Shown piece after piece: positions 57,775 to 64,000 of a stretch of DNA of 64,000 nt. The notes under the pieces were generated by a model. That model saw only the letters and a program-made list of their open reading frames with translations, was not told the origin of the DNA and made no database searches. The position numbers were made by a program, and so were the translations under genes. Source of the stretch: Parelaphostrongylus tenuis (lineage: Eukaryota > Nematoda > Chromadorea > Rhabditida > Metastrongylidae); NCBI GenBank assembly GCA_019055375.1, contig JAHQIW010001372.1, forward strand, positions 124,001 to 188,000, given 5' to 3'. The first letter of the stretch is position 1, and the number at the start of each line of letters is the position of its first letter.

Positions 57775-58760
57775 TAATGATTGCTTTGTTATCTGCTCCA
57801 TGCAAGAAGAGATGAATAAATGTTTTGAATTGTTGAACGAACAGTCAGAGTTTATAAGATTTATCCGTGCGACACATGAGGAAAATTAGCTTCCCGTTCC
57901 TATCGTCCAAGTAAAACTATGCGAAGGCGGGCACATCATTAAATGGTACCAAAAGCCAGACAACAAAAATGTCCTGTTTAACTATCCCCCGTCTTACACC
58001 TCACACACAAAAAAGGCGTTTTTAAAAACATGCTCCGCATAGCTGCGTGTATGTGAGTTTTGCAAGAGAGCAGAGGTTGAATCCGTAGGATTGGCTGGGC
58101 AAAACGTCTTCTTCAATGGCTGTGAAATGTAACTCACCGGGATAAGTTTAGAGGTAATCACGTGCCTCAAACAAAATCCTCACAGAAAATAAGGTTATCT
58201 TTGTGATTCCTTTCATTTCAGACGAAATAACTATAGCTATCTACAGCTGTTTCGGAAGGACAGACTTGGATGATTCAGTTGCGATGATTGAAATACCACC
58301 GAATAATCTTAAACGTCAGCTAATCCGCAATCGCTTGTTCGACCGTTTATGACAACAGAAAAGTGCACAATTTGCCCTAACGCTAAAGATGGTGATTGCA
58401 TGAGTAAGGGTAGAATTTACTCAATCTCTTGCAAAGGGTGCGGCGGTGAGTACATTGGGGAAACGAGTAAACCTCTTTATGTCTGTATCAAAGAACACAT
58501 ATCCGACAAATGTAATTTTAAACCAAATGCCCTAATAAAGCATGAGCAGGACACGGACACATAAGGAGGAAGACTTTTGTATAGAAGTCAATATCCTCGC
58601 ACAGGAGCGTAAAACCGCCTCGCGCAAAGTCCTTGGGGCGTTTTGGATCCACACGAAAATCTCAATATAAATGATATAGATTAGTGCCTTTTGATCATGC
58701 ATGACTTGAGCCATACCTTGGGTCGGTTAATATGGACCTTAACCAAGCACACACCACCGC
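57775..58760 (+). pseudogene. Penelope-like retroelement, RT tail plus GIY-YIG endonuclease
   Basis: DCFVICSMQEEMNKCFELLN (end of RT palm; the Y and first D are lost), IIKWYQKPDNKNVLFNYPPS, KNMLRIAACVCEFCKRAEVE, then IPPNNLKRQLIRNRL. The open frame 58349-58561 follows, with CTICPNAKDGDC and GRIYSISCKGCGGEYIGE, the GIY-YIG endonuclease with its cysteine pairs. VNILAQERKTASRKVLGAFW and an LSHTLGRL-like end complete the C-terminus. There is a stop after ATHEEN, a frameshift near 58030, and later stops. Dead copy. Identity follows from the PLE-specific RT plus GIY-YIG order. Confidence 0.85.
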
Positions 58761-59581
58761 CCATGTAAGATTTCGTGGGGCTGGTCTACAGATTTAGTAG
58801 GCAGGTTTGCAAAATGTGCAAGCTGATGAAGCGTTTCTCTTAGTAATTGCGCTTTGATGTGACTCATCCAGGCCCTCATCCAGGCTCCTGCCGAAACGCT
58901 AGCCACTAATACAAACTCTATCGTTCTATTATGTACAAAATAAACGTGTTTTAACGACCTCCTGTTTGCTGAACAAAAGGATGTCAAAGAAGTATTCAAT
59001 TAATACTGAGGTTAATCGGTCGTCGCTCTTAGGATTTCCTTCATCTTGCTTTAAGTGCGTTGAATTGCCATTTATTTATATCTTTTAATATACAATGACG
59101 ACTTTTCTAGCCAAAAAATGCCATTTACGGGAAATCTACGTTACAGCTTTAATATTCAAGTGTAATCATAAATGTCTGGTTTTGTTACCGCTCAATTGCG
59201 CATTCTGTTGGGGAACAAACTCTCTTGCTACTCATGCACGAATGGCGCGTCAGCGAAAATGCTAGTGAAGCGGCGCGCAAGATTAATGGAGCTTCCTGTG
59301 ATAGAGACCGAGCACGAGTGATCCTCTAGACTGTTCTCTCCAACTTCGAGCATCGCAAGTCACTTCCTAGCTGCCCTTTCTGCAACCATGTCACCACTTA
59401 AGCTCCATTATCATGCATATTTTGCAATTTGCTGCATGATAACGCTCGACCTCATGTTGCAAACCGATATGAAACTTCACAAAAAAGTTGAGATGTAAGA
59501 TTTTAGCTTTTATCATACCCGATTTACTCTCCCGACATTACACCGGCAAATTACCACTTGGAATTGCCAAATCAAATTTAC

Positions 59582-59592
59582 AAATTAGTAAA
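59582..59592 (+). repeat. Target-site duplication, left
   Basis: AAATTAGTAAA, repeated exactly at 60039-60049 on the other side of the insertion. Both copies are flanked outward by mariner sequence. The precise length depends on assigning shared A residues. Confidence 0.8.
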
Positions 59593-59622
59593 GGGATCAA
59601 GGGATCGACGGAACCGAGGGAG

Positions 59623-59672
59623 GGTGCTACTGATGAGTCCCAATAGGACGAAATAGGCGCCTATATAGCACT
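59623..59672 (+). ncRNA. Type I hammerhead ribozyme, family H1, copy 1
   Basis: Stem I GGTGCTA (59623-59629) pairs with TAGCACT (59666-59672; six Watson-Crick pairs and one G.T). The CTGATGA box is at 59630-59636, stem II GTCC-CAATA-GGAC at 59637-59649 and GAAA at 59650-59653. Stem III is the palindrome ATAGGCGCCTAT (59653-59664), 5 bp with a 2-nt loop. Cleavage is after the ATA triplet at 59665. Every invariant core base is present. The tiny stem III suggests cleavage is most efficient as a dimer, as known for animal hammerheads of this type. Confidence 0.95.
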
Positions 59673-59904
59673 AGACCTATGGCTCAAAATAAGTCATATC
59701 CTTATCAGATTAAATCATTTTGAGCGGGTTTGTAAAAAGCAGTCGATAGCAGAAGTATAGTTCATTTTAAAAGCCGTAAGCTCGACTGCCGGTCACCACA
59801 AAGTCAGGTAAGACCATCATCCGACTTTGGGTGATTAGTTTTTACTCGGCGCCGATTCCTTTAGAGGATTATTTAACCTCAAGGGATCGACGGAACCGAG
59901 GGAG

Positions 59905-59954
59905 GGTGCTACTGATGAGTCCCAATAGGACGAAATAGGCGCCTATATAGCACT
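59905..59954 (+). ncRNA. Type I hammerhead ribozyme, family H1, copy 2
   Basis: Identical to copy 1 over all 50 positions, with cleavage predicted after 59947. Two identical active-looking ribozymes in one short insert would release a unit-length 282-nt RNA with 5'-hydroxyl and 2',3'-cyclic phosphate ends suitable for circularisation. Confidence 0.95.
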
Positions 59955-60038
59955 AGACCTATGGCTCAAAATAAGTCATACCCTTATCAGATTAAATCAT
60001 TTTGAGCGGGTTTGTAAAAAGCAGTCGATAGCAGAAGT

Positions 60039-60049
60039 AAATTAGTAAA
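60039..60049 (+). repeat. Target-site duplication, right
   Basis: AAATTAGTAAA, exact match to 59582-59592. The first A is shared with the end of the repeat unit. Confidence 0.8.
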
Positions 60050-60990
60050 TTCAAAAAAATGCTATCAAGTTTCATCAATTTAACCCACCCATCTTTTCTT
60101 CGATGGTATTCACAAATTGCTCAACAATTGGGAAAATGTTACGGATTAATGGTGAAAATTATATTCAAGTAAACTTTAGTATGGGATTTTTTGGAATTGA
60201 TCGAATATTTGAACCGTAAAAAACGATGTAGTCATATTCGTGCACTTGATAATTGTTGATCAGGTCTTCTTCGATCCGCAGTTTATCTAGTGAAGAAAAT
60301 CGACTCAAACGGCAATGAAGGCGAAGGTTCACAACAAAGACAAACGTGTGTGGACAATCAAGTCGAGTCATTGGCTCTGAAGATAACGAAGATGTCGAGA
60401 CGTTAACCTCATATATTTCATTTATTGAACTTGTTCATTAGTTAAATCATTGAATGAGCTAATACTGATTTGTGATGTTGAGTTTGAAGAAAGCTCGGTG
60501 TTTGGATTACTAAAATGTTAAGTGTGCAGAGATGCAGAGATCTTAGGGTGCGTGAAAAGTTTTGGCAATTTTTTCAGATATTTTAACAGTAAAAATGCTG
60601 CACATACCAATAAGTTCATTCAACTGAAAGAATAATTACATTTATTGCAAGAACTATTGTAAGAATAAGCAAAAAAAATTCATAACAAAATACAAAATAT
60701 ACAAAACGTTAGCTTCTCGTTAGCAGAAAGTTAAATAAAAGTTATTTCACAAAACATACCTAGTGCGAAGATAGACATTCTTTGAACTATTGAATGATTA
60801 CAAAAAGATGGATGAAAAAGAATGAAACGAAGTTGTATCACAGCTGTAAATATGCTCCCTTTCACAACAATGTGCTTTTGCCGTTGAAAGAAAGATGATT
60901 TTTCGATACATGGGCATTCTCTTAACTATAAGACTTTTTTTTAGAAATCCTTTCTGCTTTATTTTATCATTTACTCACGATAGTACCTCA

Positions 60991-61000
60991 CCCCCCCCCC
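60991..61000 (+). repeat. Poly-C run
   Basis: Ten C followed by TTCCCCAGC, in otherwise featureless DNA. Confidence 0.85.
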
Positions 61001-62684
61001 CTTCCCCAGCAGCTCAGTTTACGAAACAAATTTCAAAGTTTCATTGCAAAGAATGATAATGAAGACTCCCACCGCGCCGCGACGCCGCACACGCGGCGTG
61101 CGTTTTCAGGTGATAATAGCTCAGATCGTTGTGAACGTGTTAAATAGAATGCTTTCAGTAAATTGGGATGACCTAAGAACCACGGTACAAAAAGGTCGAA
61201 AATCGGAGACTATGTAATCGGAAATGCTTGCGTCAAGTATCAAGAGAGGCTATCATGGCTAGTTGTAATTTTTTCAATAAGTTCTTGTGTCAGGTCAGTC
61301 TATTGACAGTGTACAGTTGAAGCAGACGTTAGGCGGTTATTGGTGATCATGACGATTTTCGCTGATGGTTCAACTTTTCGACATCCATTCAAAAACCACT
61401 GACGAATTTCAAGATTGCAGAGAAATGCTCAACATATAGTTGAATTTGATTGACCATCCGCTCCCGTATGAGCAAATTCCCATATAAATGTAGTGCAAAG
61501 GAACAGTAGAAATTTGGTCTTCATGAAGTGTGACAAGAAATGAAAACTTATTAACATAAATGCATATATGCATGAAATCATGAAAGCCTAAAAGATCATT
61601 AATTCTGATGTAATTTTAGAAAACGACAGATGAGTTGATATGGGCGTTAGAATTTAGCGTTTGAAGAAGCTCATTTTTCCCAATTCTTTTAGTGCTTTGT
61701 TTTTCCAATAGTCTCAAAGTGTAGCAGTCAAGTGTGCATTATAATATTTCTGAGTCTTCCGTATCAAGGATGTATTAGACGAAGGTTTACTAGAATGGAA
61801 AATTTGACATTTATATCTGAGTTGCCATTTCTTCGCGAAATTCTGAACAACCACATTAGAGTGTTTATTAATCTTTACTACAGAAAGTCGCTTGCATTTC
61901 CGGAATAAAATTGGTTTCTACAAAGCAAGACTGGTGACAAGTTCTCATTCCAAACCTGAGAGGGAGTTAGCTGCATCTGTCATCCATGAATGTCTTCAAA
62001 CATTCTTTGGGTCTCGGTTCTTGATCCGTTTGAAAGTTTTCTTCTTCCTTATGAATTCTCGGAATGCTCGACAAGTCGATTCTCAGTGCAGTTATGCGTA
62101 ACTATGCTAGACTGTTCCTCCATCTTCATCACAGGTAGTCATCAATTTTGTGAAGTGAAGGTAATGCGTTAATTTCATATAAATGCGACACCAATTTCAC
62201 TTCTATAAAGAGATGATAACTTAATAGGTCCGAACAGATTTCAGTGAGGACCTGGTACATACTGAATGATATTACTATTACCGATTTACTAGTAACTAAA
62301 TAATTCGTGAATAACTTTATTTCAAAGAGTGAATATTGTTCTCACTTCTATGCTATATCTATTGTTGAGTAACGATGAATGATACTTATCCTCTTGTGAT
62401 GAGTAAATTTAAAGGAAGGTGAAGAGGAAGGATCTCGCATGAATTGGCAATGTAGGTGGCAAATGGATAGAAGACAAAGTCTACTCCTTCGACATTTGTT
62501 AACGAACATTCTCCATCATAGATGGAAGAGTTGAATTGAAATTTCCCAATCTTTCTGTTCTTCGTGCAGGGTGAAGCAATCATAATGAGCGTGATGGACG
62601 CAGTAACCTTAACAACAGAATGATGATCTCATAATTATTATTTGAGTCGACATGTCATGTGGTCTAATAATGAGGTGTTGTACA

Positions 62685-62727
62685 GTCCAATGCACATGTT
62701 TCGACCTTACAGTCTCTCCAGTCGGGC
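62685..62727 (-). ncRNA. Degenerate hammerhead ribozyme, family H2
   Basis: Minus strand GCCCGA, CTGGAGA (should be CTGANGA), stem II GACT-GTAA-GGTC, GAAA, CATGTGCA (the U before the cut site is C), then mismatched stem I. Core and cut site are both damaged, so it should be inactive. Confidence 0.7.
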
Positions 62728-62983
62728 AGAACTAGCTGTCTTTTAGTCTTTTTAGCCGATCCTTTTTGGAGTCTTACTTTCCCTATAACGAGGTAGCGGC
62801 TACGAACGATTTACACAGTAGGGTAAGTGAATTCATCACGGAATTTAAAGTGTTGTACACTCGACTGCTCTTTGGCTGGTATTCTTATTTTTATATCTTG
62901 TTTTATTACTCACACTTTATGTTTCATATTCATATCTTTTATTTGTTTTACATTTTATTTTACTATATCTTGCAACGGGTTCT

Positions 62984-63026
62984 GCCCGACTGACGAGACT
63001 GTAAGGTCGAAACATGTGTATCGGGC
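62984..63026 (+). ncRNA. Type I hammerhead ribozyme, family H2, intact
   Basis: Stem I GCCCGA (62984-62989) with TCGGGC (63021-63026), six perfect pairs. Box CTGACGA at 62990-62996, stem II GACT-GTAA-GGTC (62997-63008) closed by a GNRA-type loop, GAAA at 63009-63012, stem III ACA-TG-TGT (63012-63019). Cleavage follows the GTA triplet, after 63020. All invariant nucleotides are present. Only 43 nt, with the same short stem III as family H1 but otherwise unrelated sequence. Confidence 0.9.
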
Positions 63027-63807
63027 TGTGCAAGAGTCGCACCCCCACAGCTCGAATAACAGACCACATGACATGTTGGCTCGAATAATAATTATGAGAT
63101 GTATTGAAATTTGAGCGTGGTCTTAACAAAACACTCGAAATAAAGGTAGAATGATGATCGCCGTCTGAGCACGGTTCTGGTACTGTAAGTGAAGATTGAG
63201 AAGTAGTCCCATGGAACCTCATAAAGCGTGTTTCTTTTATATATGATTCCATTGTGGTCCCTCTAGAATAGAATTTCGATCACATTTCAGTGGCCGTCTC
63301 TGCATAGGGCGCTATGTGTGCGTGAAAAGCAATTCTGTTACCGACTCAATCGAATTTCTTGCTCATTAACTAATTTACGAGCAGTTACCATGGAAATTTT
63401 TTTTATTAGCAAAATTTTCAGAGTCTTCGGCTTCTTGAGAGTTCACGTTCCAAATCGAGGTTGACACTGTCCACCTATTGATATGCGATTTCGTAGTAAT
63501 GTCGAGTGGAATAATCTTGAACGAAACGCCGTATGGACAATATTACTGCGCTTATTCAGCTATCTGTAGTTTGTTGGAGCCATCAGGCAGCCTGACTGGA
63601 CTTTTCTCAAGTGGCTACTACATGCAAACTCTGAGCATTGCAGGTCAGAAAAAGACTTGGCTACTTTTTGGTCATAAGGGACAAATGAGTCTTCGATGTA
63701 TTCGCTGGACAGGAACTTTCATGAGAATGTTAGTAATCATCAGAAAGCTAAGTTTTGCGACTGGAGCTCTACAAGAGCCGGTATTTCAAGGACACACTTA
63801 ATAACAC

Positions 63808-64000
63808 AAGTTCATAACACTTCTGTTGATTCACTTGTTGCTTACCAAAAATATTAATTGATAAACAACATAGTCACCATCGTGATCAATGAATTGCAGC
63901 CATCTGTTTGGCAAAGTTTGGCTACCTTCTTGCCGCAAAGAATGAGGCTCGCAATTAAAGAATCTAGGAGATCACTTTTGATCTTGCTGTGGTCTTCATT
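63808..64000 (-). pseudogene. mariner/Tc1 transposase C-terminus, truncated by window edge
   Basis: The minus strand reads SPRFFNCEPHSLRQEGSQTL then PNRWLQFIDHDGDYVV and ends at TGA near 63840. The LPNRW...IDHDGDY pattern is the C-terminus of mariner-type transposases. The upstream part lies outside the window, so intactness is unknown. Confidence 0.65.

Larger units (their letters stand above)
59593..60038 (+). mobile_element. Hammerhead retrozyme insertion (about 1.6 units of a 282-nt monomer)
   Basis: Two direct repeats, 59597-59757 and 59879-60039 (161 bp, a single mismatch at 59699/59981), surround a 121-bp spacer. Each repeat has one hammerhead ribozyme, and the predicted cuts after 59665 and 59947 define a 282-nt monomer. 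There is no open reading frame. The layout (two ribozyme repeats, a target-site duplication, no coding) is that of small non-autonomous retrozymes described in plants and animals, which rely on another element's machinery. The PLE relics nearby make a PLE a natural candidate for that partner, but this is inference. Confidence 0.88.
59165..60150 (+). pseudogene. mariner transposase relic interrupted by retrozyme
   Basis: The left part has [18 protein letters not shown] N-terminal remnants and LHDNARPHVANRYETS with the second catalytic D, then YPIYSPDITPANYHLELPNQ. The right part resumes after 60039 with a FFDGIHKLLNNWENV-like C-terminus. The reading of PNQIYKLV...NSKK is split by the insertion at 59593-60038. 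Old and inactive. Confidence 0.8.
62590..63170. mobile_element. H2 element: inverted pair of hammerhead-bearing arms
   Basis: The left arm (minus strand, about 62590-62745) and right arm (plus strand, about 62970-63170) are inverted copies: each has TTCTGCCCGACTG, GACTGTAAGGTCGAAACATG, AGACCACATGACATGT and AATAATAATTATGAGAT. About 225 bp of AT-rich, unrelated sequence separates them. The right hammerhead is intact, the left decayed. No coding region. Confidence 0.7.
52461..64000. other. Gene-free right end rich in retroelement remnants
   Basis: No host gene is supported. Contents: tRNA-like elements (52.8-53.3 kb), an inverted repeat pair (53.6-54.8 kb), a foldback (55.4 kb), Penelope-like fragments (56-58.8 kb), a mariner relic with a hammerhead retrozyme (59.2-60.1 kb), a second hammerhead family (62.6-63.2 kb) and a mariner C-terminus at the edge. 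About 60150-62580 shows nothing recognisable except a poly-C run and a GC-rich palindrome near 61070-61100. Confidence 0.6.

Noticed and set aside
58825..58915. Hammerhead-like text downstream of the PLE (GCTGATGAAGCG and CCTGCCGAAACGC)
   Set aside because: The two boxes are too far apart and the nearer partner reads CTCATCCA instead of CTGANGA. No consistent three-stem fold was found.
63478..63801. 107-codon plus-strand frame near the right edge
   Set aside because: No recognisable domain, no splice or homology support, next to transposon relics.
1..64000. CRISPR arrays, operons, bacterial-style promoters, intact tRNA or rRNA genes
   Set aside because: None seen. The DNA is eukaryotic with spliceosomal introns, and the tRNA-like sequences are diverged repeat heads.

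Overview
The window is eukaryotic, AT-rich and gene-poor. It reads as nematode nuclear DNA, most probably a strongylid such as a hookworm. This rests on the receptor guanylate cyclase (GCY) genes with many short exons and GT-AG introns, RTE-type LINE remnants, and dense mariner, foldback and tRNA-like short repeats. The species is inferred; no search was run.

Genes. Two paralogous receptor guanylate cyclases lie head to tail on the minus strand. Gene B (52283 to 13859) can be followed from start to stop through 30 exons joined by GT-AG junctions with consistent phase. The spliced length is 3216 nt (1071 residues plus stop): signal peptide, ligand-binding ectodomain, one membrane helix, kinase-homology domain, coiled coil, cyclase domain. 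Gene A (11770 to 884, continuing off the left edge) shows only its first six exons, which match gene B in exon length, phase and sequence. The homology continues about 170-230 bp upstream of both start codons, so the duplicated unit included 5' flanking DNA. The A start lies about 2.1 kb from the B stop. No other host gene is supported.

Mobile DNA. Introns and flanks hold mariner transposase relics and deletion derivatives, RTE LINE 3' fragments, four copies of a tRNA-derived SINE with Pol III A and B boxes, two copies of a second tRNA-like SINE, several foldback/MITE elements, and three Penelope-like (PLE) fragments at 56-58.8 kb, one ending in a GIY-YIG endonuclease.

Most interesting. At 59593-60038 there is an insertion made of two 161-bp direct repeats around a 121-bp spacer. 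Each repeat contains a complete type I hammerhead ribozyme with a very short palindromic stem III. The predicted cleavage sites are 282 nt apart. An 11-bp target-site duplication flanks the insert, which interrupts a mariner relic. This is the architecture of a small non-autonomous retrozyme. A second hammerhead family is intact at 62984-63026 and degenerate at 62685-62727, 29131-29174 and 2177-2217. These copies share flanking modules, and the 2.2-kb copy has a replaced but still paired stem I. Together with the PLE relics, which belong to a retroelement class known to carry hammerheads, the window looks like a record of ribozyme-bearing retroelements in a nematode genome.
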